Shown: positions 1 to 8,059 of the stretch, piece by piece
Layout: each line of letters begins with the position of its first letter
Numbering within the stretch: position 1 is the first letter of the stretch
Virus record (IMG/VR): IMGVR_UViG_3300042731_004843
Coordinates: 44,146-108,145 of that record
Origin: a virus
Direction: 5' to 3' (one strand)
DNA length: 64,000 nucleotides
The notes under the pieces: generated by a model
Seen by the model: the letters and a program-made list of their open reading frames with translations, nothing else
The model's database searches: none
What the model was told of the DNA's origin: nothing
Position numbers and translations under genes: made by a program

Positions 1-998
1 CACTTACGCAAACCATCTACGTAGGTGCCCTTCATCTTGACCAGGCCACGTATACCCAGCACCAACTGTGCTGCCTCCACGCCTTTGGCGGCCAGCTTGG
101 TCAGCACTTCTACGTCAGTGGACGGCTGCCGATTGCCGCTCGTACCACCAGAGGTGTACTTGGTAGGGGCTAGGCCCAACTTCTTGAACAGCAGTTCCCG
201 CAGCTGCTGCACGCTGTTCGGGTTCATCTCCCGGCCTGCAATTCTGTTCAACTTCTTGTGCAGGTCGTCGATGCGCTCTTGGATCTTGGGGGACAGCTCG
301 TCCAGGTACCCGACATCCACCATCACTCCACGCCGGCAGCATTCGTACAGCACTCGGGTAAAGGGCGCCTCCACTTCATCGAAGTAGTCCCAGAGACACA
401 TACCGTCCAGGCTATGCTGAGACTCCAGCTCCTCTCGCAGGTACTTGTACACTCGGAAGGTAGCCCAGGCGTCCAGAGATGCGTAGGAGTGTGCTTTCAT
501 TGGTTGTTCGAGCAGAACGCGCATGAACCGCTGCGCTACATCCTCACCTTTCTTGCGTTCTGGGAAGACGGACTTGAACTCGTTCATGTTGAGACCGAGG
601 TGGTCCCACGCAGTTTCCTTCAAGCCGTGGCGGCCCATCCGGTTCTCGTCATAGAGCCAATCCATGGCCAGGGTGCAGTACGCATCACCTTTAGGCACCA
701 TGACGCCGGAGTTATGCAGCATGCAGAAGTCGAACGTCTGGTTGGTGAAGTACCACTTCAGGTCCGAGTCGTTAGCCAGTTCTTTGTCGTAGAGATCTAA
801 CATCTCCCTAGACAGGCAGTACCGGGAACCTTCATCAGGACATGCTGACCACAAGATCACATGGTCACGTGCCCTGTTTATGCCGGTGGTCTCTGTATCT
901 AGGGCGCACTCTCCTGTGTCCCGTACATGCCTGGCGAACTGCATGAAACCTTCGCCAGTGTCCACGTAGGTAACTGGGGGGACGTACTGAGTTGCCAT
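1..998 (-). CDS. polA: DNA polymerase I (family A), N-terminal part, cut by window edge
   Basis: About 332 residues are visible from ATG at 998 and the frame is still open at base 1. The 3'-5' exonuclease motifs are clear: Exo I LDTETTG (D34, E36), Exo II NQTFDF (N86, D90) and Exo III YASLD (Y172, D176). The last visible residues, with PSTDVEVLTKLA followed by LVKMKGTYVDGL, match the thumb region that precedes the TGRL motif of family A polymerases. The palm and fingers motifs lie outside the window or in another gene (see 53713-56511). It is the last gene of the leftward replication operon, and its ribosome binding site lies in a hairpin. Proofreading replicative polymerase is the expected role. 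Confidence 0.93.
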   Translation of the reverse strand, partial: MATQYVPPVTYVDTGEGFMQFARHVRDTGECALDTETTGINRARDHVILWSACPDEGSRYCLSREMLDLYDKELANDSDLKWYFTNQTFDFCMLHNSGVMVPKGDAYCTLAMDWLYDENRMGRHGLKETAWDHLGLNMNEFKSVFPERKKGEDVAQRFMRVLLEQPMKAHSYASLDAWATFRVYKYLREELESQHSLDGMCLWDYFDEVEAPFTRVLYECCRRGVMVDVGYLDELSPKIQERIDDLHKKLNRIAGREMNPNSVQQLRELLFKKLGLAPTKYTSGGTSGNRQPSTDVEVLTKLAAKGVEAAQLVLGIRGLVKMKGTYVDGLRK

Positions 999-1001
999 AT
1001 G

Positions 1002-1040
1002 CCCTCCGCATGGAGGGCCTCCCCTCGTAGCAGGGGAGGC
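1002..1040 (-). promoter_or_regulatory. Hairpins covering the DNA polymerase ribosome binding site
   Basis: Read on the minus strand, CCCTCC-atgc-GGAGGG is a perfect 6-bp hairpin at 1002-1017, and its right arm is the Shine-Dalgarno sequence of the polymerase gene, ending four bases before ATG. Just upstream, 1017-1040 forms a second perfect stem (AGGGGAGGC paired with GCCTCCCCT over a 6-nt loop) that shares base 1017 with the first, so the two compete or stack. There is no T-run, so a simple terminator is less likely than translational control or RNA processing. Confidence 0.55.
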
Positions 1041-1052
1041 CTCCCACACTAG

Positions 1053-2129
1053 TTAGAGTTCCGGCTCTTCCGCGTAGTCGCGCGCTTTGTCTTGTCCCTC
1101 GGACCCGTAGGGGTTGCGGATCTTGAGTACCTTGGCCTGCCAGTCGAAGGGGTCCGGGGAGAACACCTTCTTGAAGGGCCAGGGCTTAGCCATCTCCTTC
1201 AGGTCGTCGGATAGTTCCGTGGGAGTCCACCTGGGGACCATGATGGTGGAATCGGTATTCTCTCCCTCCCGCTTGATCTCCAGGTCACAGTCGAAGATGC
1301 TGAGCGGGGTGGGATCTTGGCACCCGTCACACTCACTCTGCTTGATGGGGAAGTCTTTGGTGCCGCACTTCGGGCACTCCATGTGGCGCGCAGTGACTTT
1401 GAGGATGTCCTCGTCCTTCATGTCCGTGTTGGCGAGGTCGATCAGAGGTTCGGCACAGTTGGAGCACTCCCAGAGCACCTCCTCGAGCCGACCACCGCAG
1501 TTGGCGCAGTCCTTCTCGATCTCGTTCGTGATGCCCGCCAGTTGGCCCAGGTGCCGGCTACCCAGACTCAGGTGCACTTTCTTACCGAAGACCTTCTCCA
1601 GACCATCCTTGCAGTACTTGCAGCGGCGGCCTTCACAGAGCACCTTCCGGTGTACCTGCTCGCCTTGTCGGTCACCCTTCTTGTAGACGATGGGCTTGCC
1701 GTCATCATCGAACACGGGTTCTAGGTGGTAGTAGGCGAGGTGGATAGCGTTGAAGGCGTGTAGCAGCTGCCAGCCCACACCATCGTCGCCCTTCTCGATG
1801 GCTTCACAGCCCAGGCACTTGCCGCCGACCGCGGTGAGGTCACCGTCCGTGATCTTGTACTGCTTGCTGCAGATGAAGCTCTTGTTGCTGCGCTTCACGA
1901 AGTGGTTCACGTAGGGGTAGTACTCGCTGTCCAGCCCCTCGAGGTCGGTATAGGATCCCGGTAGCAGGCGCAGCTTAGTGGTCACACCGACAGGCGGCTT
2001 GAAGCGAGCATTCCAGCGGATGCTCAGGGAGTAGCCCTTGCCACCGCCACCGCCGCTTTCTTGACGGCGAGTGGCGTAGCCCCTTACTCGTTGGCCGAAC
2101 GACGATCTGTTGCGAGATGAATGTTGCAC
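1053..2129 (-). CDS. Zinc-ribbon protein, candidate gp32-like single-strand DNA-binding protein
   Basis: GTG at 2129 is chosen because GGAGG sits 8 bases upstream; the frame stays open further upstream only as a shadow of primase. The product has 358 residues. After a Gly-rich N-terminal stretch comes KLRLLPGSYTD, an aromatic and basic segment (HFVKRSNKSFICSK), then several Cys pairs (CLGC, CKYC, CANC, CSNC, CPKC, CDGC) that would form zinc ribbons. The LLPG segment followed by a Cys-rich core resembles phage gp32-type single-strand binding proteins, and the position between primase and DNA polymerase fits. It lacks an obvious acidic tail of the gp32 kind beyond EEPEL. The function is inferred, not proven by a signature motif. 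Confidence 0.6.
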   Translation of the reverse strand: MQHSSRNRSSFGQRVRGYATRRQESGGGGGKGYSLSIRWNARFKPPVGVTTKLRLLPGSYTDLEGLDSEYYPYVNHFVKRSNKSFICSKQYKITDGDLTAVGGKCLGCEAIEKGDDGVGWQLLHAFNAIHLAYYHLEPVFDDDGKPIVYKKGDRQGEQVHRKVLCEGRRCKYCKDGLEKVFGKKVHLSLGSRHLGQLAGITNEIEKDCANCGGRLEEVLWECSNCAEPLIDLANTDMKDEDILKVTARHMECPKCGTKDFPIKQSECDGCQDPTPLSIFDCDLEIKREGENTDSTIMVPRWTPTELSDDLKEMAKPWPFKKVFSPDPFDWQAKVLKIRNPYGSEGQDKARDYAEEPEL

Positions 2130-3121
2130 GGTCTCTGCCTCCAGTGATGCCAGTCCTCTGCGTCCTCCAGGACGGCCAGTAGTTCTGGCTGGGATAGGTT
2201 GTCTGGCTGTGCCTCGTCCCCGAACTCCTCGGGGTACGTGCACACCAGTACTTCTAGGCCGCGCTGCCGCAGCCTCCTTCCTGCGTCTAGTGCGCCCTCT
2301 CTTCCTGCTTTGTTGGCGTCTAGCAGTAGGACGATGGAAGTCCCCAAGCGGCTCAGGATGCGCTCTTGCATCCATGTCATCCGACTTCCCTGCAGCGCGA
2401 CTACGTTCTCGATGTCTTGCTGCAGTACCCAGATACACGCCTTGTACCCCTCCACGATGACTAGGGTATCCAATTCACCGTGGAACGCCTGGGGCCAGAC
2501 GTTGTGCATGTTCCACAGGAACTCATGGTTCTTGATGTCATAACGCTTGTAGCGTTCTTTGGTGTCGTAGTCGTCCGGCGCGTACTTCAGCAGGTCCGGA
2601 GACTTGTAGACCTTGTATCGTGGGTAGTCCCCGACCACAGTGCGCCCGGAGATACCGACCAGATTCCCGTACAGGTCCCGGATGGGGAACGTGATACGCT
2701 GCTCGTCATGATCGAAGCCGATGTCCAGGCTTTTGAGTAGCTTCTCATCAAATCCGGCATCGACTAGATCTAACGGGCAGTACTGAAACACGCCTAGCAG
2801 CGCCTCGTTTAGGAAGTGCTCGCCGCGACCGACCTCAATAGTAGATGGATCGCGGCGACGTTTCGGCTGGAGCTTCTCCAGCTCCAGAGCAACATCTATC
2901 TGTTCTGGAGAAGAGCCCATCTTGCGCAGGAACTGGACGAACGTTCCTCGGGCGTGGCAGGAGTGGCAGTAGTACACCCCTGTATCCAGGTGCATGTAGA
3001 ACGATGGCTTCTTCTCCATCCCTCCTTTGTGGAATGGGCAGGGACCGCCAATGTTATTGGGCCCGGACATTTTGACGAAGCGCAGGTGGCGCTCTGCCAT
3101 CTTTCGTACTGTGTCTCTCAT
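2084..3121 (-). CDS. DNA primase, DnaG type
   Basis: The 345-residue protein makes RNA primers for replication. An N-terminal CHC2-type zinc site is visible (C28, H31, C52, C55), followed by a TOPRIM domain with the Glu motif VIVEGYKA near residue 220 and the Asp motif LLLDANKAG near residue 267. It is shorter than bacterial DnaG and has no room for the C-terminal helicase-interaction domain, as is usual in phages. Its ATG overlaps the stop of the helicase gene (ATGA at 3118-3121), so the two are translationally coupled and probably work as a primosome pair. Confidence 0.9.
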   Translation of the reverse strand: MRDTVRKMAERHLRFVKMSGPNNIGGPCPFHKGGMEKKPSFYMHLDTGVYYCHSCHARGTFVQFLRKMGSSPEQIDVALELEKLQPKRRRDPSTIEVGRGEHFLNEALLGVFQYCPLDLVDAGFDEKLLKSLDIGFDHDEQRITFPIRDLYGNLVGISGRTVVGDYPRYKVYKSPDLLKYAPDDYDTKERYKRYDIKNHEFLWNMHNVWPQAFHGELDTLVIVEGYKACIWVLQQDIENVVALQGSRMTWMQERILSRLGTSIVLLLDANKAGREGALDAGRRLRQRGLEVLVCTYPEEFGDEAQPDNLSQPELLAVLEDAEDWHHWRQRPCNIHLATDRRSANE

Positions 3122-4623
3122 CCGTGCCGTTTACCCTTATTCATGAGCCCCGCCGCCCAGTCCTTCATGTCTCTGGATGGTTCTGAGCGCATGCGCTCAG
3201 AGCCGTTTCTTTTTCTCTCGTTGTCTTGTTCCTTGAAGAAGTTCTTGATGTCCTCGATCTCGTAGAAGACTACGGGCTCGAGCATCGGGTTGCCGTCACC
3301 GTCCACCTGCACCACACCGGTTTCGCTGATCACCTTGCGCATCATTACGCCGAAGTCCGAAGCAGCATTGCCGTGGATAGCGAAGCCCGTCATGTTGATC
3401 TCGCGGGCACCGGTTATGGCCAGCGCCAACTCATTCACTTCTGGGTTTCTGGTAGACTTCTTGTTGATCTCCACGGCCAGGTCGCAGTCCATGCCGTAGG
3501 AGTCAGCGAAGGCGATATTGGCCATACTCTTGCCCCTAGCCTCTTCAGATGGCCGGTTGGCCTGAGTGGTCCCAATCACTGGGATCTTGAAGTCCAGTGC
3601 TATCTCTTTGACGTCCTGGGTGATAGCAGACTGGTCATCCCACTTCACTGACCGCGTGTTCTTGCGGTCATTACGCATCAGGTACATGGCGTCCACGCAG
3701 ACTAGGTCGGGCTTGTGGTCCTCGACCTTCTTACGCAGACCCAGAACACCACCACCTCGTGGGTCGGTCCTATCGCTGGTGATGATCAGGGTCTTCCTGA
3801 ATCCGGTCTCCAGCGCGCAGGTATCCTCATCTTGAGACATGGTTTCCGCAGTGGCGTAGAACCGCTCCTCCATGGTTCCGCCTTCTGGGACGGGGATCTC
3901 AGCTAGCGTGCCTTGCTTGTACGCTCGGTAGGGCGCGCCGATCAACAGGCAGATGCTACGGTCTATCATCTGCTCCGGAGTCATCTCCCTGGTGTAGACC
4001 AGAACGCGGCGGCTACTGAAGTCGTAGGCATGCGTGGCAATCTTCAGCAGCACCCATGTCTTTAGTGACTTCGGCCTCCCGTAGAATAGGATGAACTCGC
4101 TTGTCTGCATCCCCTGGGTTTCTTTGTTCAACACGTCCCACGGGTACGGTATCCCTTGGTAGCCGTCTTGATCTCTGTGGCTCTCGTACCTGTCGATGGC
4201 CGAGGAGATGCTCTGTGACAAGATCAAATCCTGTGTCACGCGGCGTGTCCTCGCCAGGTCCCCTACAGTATTTTGGATGTCGACCAGCAGTTGGTCCGGC
4301 TTGTTGATGTTGTCCACGATGTGGTCAGACAGCACCTTCAACTCGGCACGTACGTGGTGGTCTTTGAATTCCGCAAGTACTGCATCCAGGTTGAGCCGAT
4401 TTTCTCTCGGGAGATCTACAGTCGGGAAACGTTTCTCCACCATCTCTCGAGTGGGGACGTTGCCCGCGGTTCGTTTGTTTCTCCAGAACTTGAGCAGGTA
4501 CTTCAGCACCATGCGGCCGTCTTCGGTCTTGAAGTCTTCCAGCCGCACGCCCTCATCCAGCACCTTCTGTAGATCTCCGACGTCTATTACTTTGGCTATG
4601 AGTTCTAGTTCTTGGCTTGCCAT
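3118..4623 (-). CDS. Replicative DNA helicase, DnaB-like (RecA fold)
   Basis: A 501-residue protein with a DnaB-like layout: a helical N-terminal domain and a RecA-type ATPase. The P-loop reads GRPKSLKTW near residues 180-188; Leu replaces the usual Gly before the Lys. The stretch that follows (TREMTPEQMIDR) matches the DnaB segment normally read as E-M-x-x-x-x-L, and DLVCVDAMYLM is the Walker B strand. TTQANRPSEEARG resembles the sensor and loop region. SD TCAGGAGG lies four bases from ATG. It is expected to unwind DNA ahead of the fork with primase, encoded directly downstream. A 20-nt perfect palindrome lies inside its 3' end. Confidence 0.85.
   Translation of the reverse strand: MASQELELIAKVIDVGDLQKVLDEGVRLEDFKTEDGRMVLKYLLKFWRNKRTAGNVPTREMVEKRFPTVDLPRENRLNLDAVLAEFKDHHVRAELKVLSDHIVDNINKPDQLLVDIQNTVGDLARTRRVTQDLILSQSISSAIDRYESHRDQDGYQGIPYPWDVLNKETQGMQTSEFILFYGRPKSLKTWVLLKIATHAYDFSSRRVLVYTREMTPEQMIDRSICLLIGAPYRAYKQGTLAEIPVPEGGTMEERFYATAETMSQDEDTCALETGFRKTLIITSDRTDPRGGGVLGLRKKVEDHKPDLVCVDAMYLMRNDRKNTRSVKWDDQSAITQDVKEIALDFKIPVIGTTQANRPSEEARGKSMANIAFADSYGMDCDLAVEINKKSTRNPEVNELALAITGAREINMTGFAIHGNAASDFGVMMRKVISETGVVQVDGDGNPMLEPVVFYEIEDIKNFFKEQDNERKRNGSERMRSEPSRDMKDWAAGLMNKGKRHG
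3182..3201. repeat. 20-nt perfect palindrome inside the helicase gene
   Basis: The sequence tctgagcgcatgcgctcaga equals its own reverse complement, and the symmetry extends outwards through a G-T pair to 3179-3204. It encodes the in-frame residues SERMRSEP near the C-terminus of the helicase. It could be an operator, a recombination or nicking site, or an RNA hairpin that affects expression of the primase just downstream. Confidence 0.6.
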
Positions 4624-4725
4624 GCTGCCTCCTGATAGAAAGCATCAAGAGTCAGCCCCGGAAACCTAGCAGTCAAGCCGCTAGGTATGGGGCCGCCGTC
4701 AGTAGAACACCACAAGATGTAGTGC
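4624..4725 (-). other. Short leader between DUF932 gene and helicase
   Basis: This 102-nt gap is part of the leftward transcript. It contains a modest stem (CCTAGC paired with GCTAGG inside CCCC/GGGG) and the helicase ribosome binding site. No gene or promoter is convincing here. Confidence 0.35.
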
Positions 4726-5841
4726 CTATCTGGACAGTCTGCGCAGCACGTTTCCAGCCATGGCTTCGAACTCGAAACGCCTGTTCATGTCGTCGTAGTC
4801 TTGTGCGGCGCGGGTGATGGCCTGGAGAATCCCATAGTTGGTCTTGATGGGTTCCTTGTCGAACGCCTTGATGGCGGCCTCTCGGAAGTGCTTGGGAGCA
4901 TCCAGCCGCTTCAGCTCGGACTCGATGAGTGCTTGAGGGTGGTCTACAGAGCTATCCTGCATGTTGGTGAGTTGGTTGCGCGTCCGCTCCCAGCGTACTG
5001 GAGCTTGGCTGAAGACGCTCTTGAGCTGCTGGTCCAGTGCAGCGTCTTCGATGGGCCGGTGCTGCCGGTACAGCAGGCGGGAGTCACCGACAGTGATCAT
5101 CATGCCGTTGAGGCAGACCAGCCGGAAGCTGAACTCATCGATGGTGATGGCAGTGAATCCTACTTCCGAATTGCGCATGTGGAAGCCCGGGTAGACCAGG
5201 TCGTCTTTGGGCAGCGCGCCCTCGGCTTCGGCGATGTCGTAAATGTTCCGCACGGCGGGGTCAGGGTGGTTGCGGTCGATGGCCCCCATGTTGATGGGGT
5301 CTCCGACCAGGGTGAAGTGGTTGCACCGATCGTCACCCCACCTGGTCTTCTTGCTCAGGTGGTTGCCCATGAACCGGAGCTCGCTGACTTCGGATCCGAA
5401 CTGCCTCTCCATCCGGTCGAACAGCCGCTCATTGTCGATGGGGTGGTAGCCCGGTGACAGCACGGCACGCATGTACCCGTCGCATCCTGGTACGCCGGGA
5501 GTGCCGGGGCGGAATTTTGTGGTCCGCACCTTCCTCTTGTCTCCCGTCTTGGAGAAGCGCCGTTGCAGCTCTTCTTGTACCTGCTCATGCGTGACGAGTT
5601 TGGGGTCGAACCACTTGGCCCACTGCACCCCGAGCACAGAGCCCAACTGCTTCTGGGCCCAGTCGGTCATACGGAATGTGCCGACTTGGGGCAGCTCCAG
5701 ATCTAGCTGCGGTGTGACACGGATCTTGTCCATCTCCACCACAGTGTCAGGGTTCTGGAGGGCATGCTCCTTCGCCACAACTTCTCGTACGTGGTCAAAT
5801 TTGGTCAGGTTTTTCGTTTGTTCCAAGTCCAGTCCGCGCAT
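4726..5841 (-). CDS. DUF932-family phage protein
   Basis: ATG at 5841 is chosen because GGAGG lies six bases upstream; the frame is open to 5868 but that start has no SD. The product has 371 residues. The core NSEVGFTAITIDEFSFRLVCLNGM matches the conserved part of DUF932 proteins, which are common on phages and plasmids and whose biochemical role is not settled. Basic residues cluster at KTGDKRKVRTTKF. It sits between unknown small genes and the replicative helicase, so a DNA-metabolism role is likely but not shown. It overlaps the upstream gene by 47 bases. Confidence 0.7.
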   Translation of the reverse strand: MRGLDLEQTKNLTKFDHVREVVAKEHALQNPDTVVEMDKIRVTPQLDLELPQVGTFRMTDWAQKQLGSVLGVQWAKWFDPKLVTHEQVQEELQRRFSKTGDKRKVRTTKFRPGTPGVPGCDGYMRAVLSPGYHPIDNERLFDRMERQFGSEVSELRFMGNHLSKKTRWGDDRCNHFTLVGDPINMGAIDRNHPDPAVRNIYDIAEAEGALPKDDLVYPGFHMRNSEVGFTAITIDEFSFRLVCLNGMMITVGDSRLLYRQHRPIEDAALDQQLKSVFSQAPVRWERTRNQLTNMQDSSVDHPQALIESELKRLDAPKHFREAAIKAFDKEPIKTNYGILQAITRAAQDYDDMNRRFEFEAMAGNVLRRLSR

Positions 5842-6163
5842 CTTCTTCCTCCGCTGAGGCTCCCTCACTGAAGTGGTAAGGGAGCAGGTCTTGTTCCATG
5901 GAATCGAGCAGCTCGTTCAGCAGGTTTAGGGTGCGCTCCGACCAAGTCTCTACTTGGGCCGAGCACTTACCGTGGGTGTGTAGGAGAGTTTTCTGCGTCC
6001 CTTTTACTGCGTCCTCCGCCGTCCCCTCCACGGTTGCGTAGGTCGCGGTCATTTGTGGGGACGTCGGAACCCCGGCGCGCACCTGTATGGAACGCATATT
6101 ATCCACGTCTACGCTGACTACGTGCACGCCGTTGATCTTGCACGCTCCGCTAGACACCCTCAT
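5795..6163 (-). CDS. Hypothetical protein, replication operon
   Basis: A 122-residue product without a recognised domain. The N-terminus is beta-rich (CKINGVHVVSVDVDNMRSIQV) and the C-terminus is acidic and helical. Its ATG overlaps the stop of the preceding gene (ATGA at 6160-6163), which supports it as a real coupled gene in the operon. Function unknown. Confidence 0.7.
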   Translation of the reverse strand: MRVSSGACKINGVHVVSVDVDNMRSIQVRAGVPTSPQMTATYATVEGTAEDAVKGTQKTLLHTHGKCSAQVETWSERTLNLLNELLDSMEQDLLPYHFSEGASAEEEDARTGLGTNEKPDQI

Positions 6164-6510
6164 CGGTGAGACTCCGAGGCGAAGCTGTCCAGGTGCAGAT
6201 CCATCTCCTCCGCGCCCTGGATGGCCGTGGTCTCTGCGATCCTACCGGCCTCTTCGAGGGCCGCTTCGATCTCCTTTCTGCTTTGCCCGCAGGTGATGGT
6301 GACGTGGGATTCCGCCTTCACGGTCATGCCGGCTTCCCTGGTCGAGTACCAGTGGCTGAACCCTCTGGTCTGCCCGGCACGTGCGTTCCCGTCTCCCAGC
6401 GGTAGGTCGGTCTTCTGTCTTTTGTTCACGCGTTTCATCCTCTCTATGCGGTCAGCCGTCTTGTTGAACAAGAAGAATGTGCCGCTTATGGTCGCGACCG
6501 CATTAGTCAT
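6160..6510 (-). CDS. Hypothetical protein, replication operon
   Basis: A 116-residue product. It has a basic segment (RIERMKRVNKRQK) and a C-terminal beta-helix-type stretch (ESHVTITCGQSRKEIEAALEE). It overlaps the upstream gene by eight bases and the downstream gene by four. No family recognised. The tight overlaps on both sides are the main evidence that it is translated. Confidence 0.65.
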   Translation of the reverse strand: MTNAVATISGTFFLFNKTADRIERMKRVNKRQKTDLPLGDGNARAGQTRGFSHWYSTREAGMTVKAESHVTITCGQSRKEIEAALEEAGRIAETTAIQGAEEMDLHLDSFASESHR

Positions 6511-6982
6511 CGATCGGCACGGATGGTATGACGTATGGTTTGGGCGTCCCCGGCATGTTGGCGGGGGCCTGCTCGTCCTCGTGGTACGCCTTGGCTACCA
6601 GCTCGTTGTCCACCTCACCTTGCCGCACCAACTGGTGCAATAGGTCGGCGTCCAGTTTGTAGGTGACCGTCTCTGTCAGAACCAGGTCGGCCTGTTCAGC
6701 CGGCAGGGTGTTGGCCAGGAAATCTACGTCGTAGTAGCGCTTGTACTTCTTCTGCGCCCCAACAACTCCTACGACCAGCTTGTCCTGGTCTAAGGTCCGC
6801 AGCTGGGTCTTGACAGCCCGGCTCGCAGCATCCAGTTGGCGGTTGTACTCACCAACCAGCTGCTCGTACTCGAGCAGTATGTCCTTGATTTCAGGGTCGG
6901 CCATGAACGTGAACAGCTCTTCCTTGGCCTCATCGAATCTGGCTACCGCCCGCTCAGCTACGCTAAGTTCTTTTTCTGGCAC
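6503..6982 (-). CDS. Hypothetical helical protein, replication operon
   Basis: A 159-residue product starting at GTG (6982), chosen for the SD AGAGGT five bases upstream. The first 75 residues are predicted to be helical and charged, including EYEQLVGEYNRQLDAASRAV, followed by GAQKKYKRYYDVDFLANTLP and a proline-rich C-terminus. It overlaps the uracil-DNA glycosylase gene by 20 bases. The arrangement recalls small phage recombination or annealing accessory proteins, but no signature allows a call. Confidence 0.65.
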   Translation of the reverse strand: MPEKELSVAERAVARFDEAKEELFTFMADPEIKDILLEYEQLVGEYNRQLDAASRAVKTQLRTLDQDKLVVGVVGAQKKYKRYYDVDFLANTLPAEQADLVLTETVTYKLDADLLHQLVRQGEVDNELVAKAYHEDEQAPANMPGTPKPYVIPSVPIDD

Positions 6983-7661
6983 GGGTCACCTCTCTCCTGC
7001 TTTCTGGTGGCTCGATCCCGTAATATGTTTCCCGCAGGTGATCGATCACCTGGGCTGCCCTGACGAAATCCTCGGTAGTCTTGTACCAGGGCCCGCTCTT
7101 GGTTCGGTTGTGGGACCTGGCCAGGAACGCAGTGTGGTAAACGGGCATAAGCGCGTAGCGGATCGGCACATGTCGTCCTTGCATGGTGAACGTACGCATT
7201 CTGCCGCGCACCGCCTCCATCTTTGGGGCCTTGCCGGTCAATATTTGTAGCGGCACTTTGCCGACTGCGATGATCAGCAGAGGGTCCACGAGGTAGATCT
7301 GCTCTAGCAGCCTCTCTTTACACGCTTCCCTTTCAACTTTAGACGGCGGCCGATTATCTATGCGTACTCCGCCTGATCGGTCGTCTTCTACTTCCACAGT
7401 AGGCCGGCAACAGACGACGTTGGTGATGTAGAGGTCCTCCTGCCGGTCCAAGTCCACCGACTCCAGAAACTGGTCCAGTACCTCTCCTGCACGTCCGAAG
7501 AAGGGTCGGCCAGAACGGTCCTCGTGCTCCCCCGGCCCTTCCCCAACGATCATGATGTCCGCGTTGGGATTGCCCTCACCGAATACGAGACGCGTCCTGG
7601 TCTCTGCGAGGCCGCAGCGCTGGCAGTCTCCCCAGCTATCTTGGAGCTGAGCAAGGCTCAC
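6963..7661 (-). CDS. Uracil-DNA glycosylase, family 4 (Fe-S type)
   Basis: GTG at 7661 overlaps the stop of the upstream gene (GTGA) and gives 232 residues, normal for the family; the longer frame to 7745 would run through that gene. Fe-S ligands C13 and C16 are followed by the active-site motif GEGPGEHEDRSGRPFFGRAG at 40-59, two further Cys in the middle (ITNVVCC and REACKE) and a third motif HTAFLAR in place of the usual HPAALLR. The enzyme removes uracil from DNA. With the dCMP deaminase at 63301 it implies that this phage controls dU levels and does not use dU-DNA. Confidence 0.92.
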   Translation of the reverse strand: MSLAQLQDSWGDCQRCGLAETRTRLVFGEGNPNADIMIVGEGPGEHEDRSGRPFFGRAGEVLDQFLESVDLDRQEDLYITNVVCCRPTVEVEDDRSGGVRIDNRPPSKVEREACKERLLEQIYLVDPLLIIAVGKVPLQILTGKAPKMEAVRGRMRTFTMQGRHVPIRYALMPVYHTAFLARSHNRTKSGPWYKTTEDFVRAAQVIDHLRETYYGIEPPESRREVTRARKRT

Positions 7662-8059
7662 GACTGGTGCCCGCTCGGTAGCGGGCCTCCCGCGGGTTCT
7701 ATGCCTGCGTCTTTGGCGCGGGACACCATCTCTGCCCGAGAGCACTTCTCGAGCTGCTCCAGTAGGGGGCGCAGAGTACCAGGGCTTTCCTCGGGCCAGA
7801 AGTAGGACACGGGCTTGACCCTGACAGGCACCGCAGATCTGCAGATACCAGCTGGGAGCACCTGGTTGGATTGGACTAGAGCGCCATCCTCTCTAGGGAG
7901 TAGTAGCGTACGCAGAGTGCGCGCCTCATCCAGCAGGATGAAATCCCCCTTCCTCGCCGCCTCACAGATCTCGTCGTCTGTGAGTGTGGTCTTGCCGACC
8001 CAGAATGACTGGGGCGTGCCGTCACCGACTATGACCCAGTGCGCTTCTTGCTCACTCAT
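7658..8059 (-). CDS. Hypothetical protein between SF2 helicase and uracil-DNA glycosylase
   Basis: A 133-residue product whose ATG overlaps the helicase stop (ATGA at 8056-8059) and whose stop overlaps the glycosylase start. The N-terminus (HWVIVGDGTPQSFWVG) looks like a small beta domain, and the C-terminus has a helical segment LRPLLEQLEKCSRAEMVSRAKDAG. No family recognised. Confidence 0.7.
   Translation of the reverse strand: MSEQEAHWVIVGDGTPQSFWVGKTTLTDDEICEAARKGDFILLDEARTLRTLLLPREDGALVQSNQVLPAGICRSAVPVRVKPVSYFWPEESPGTLRPLLEQLEKCSRAEMVSRAKDAGIEPAGGPLPSGHQS

Noticed and set aside
2130-2438. N-terminal extension of the zinc-ribbon protein
   Set aside because: It overlaps primase in another frame, is Arg/Ala-rich nonsense, and the GTG at 2129 has a proper SD.
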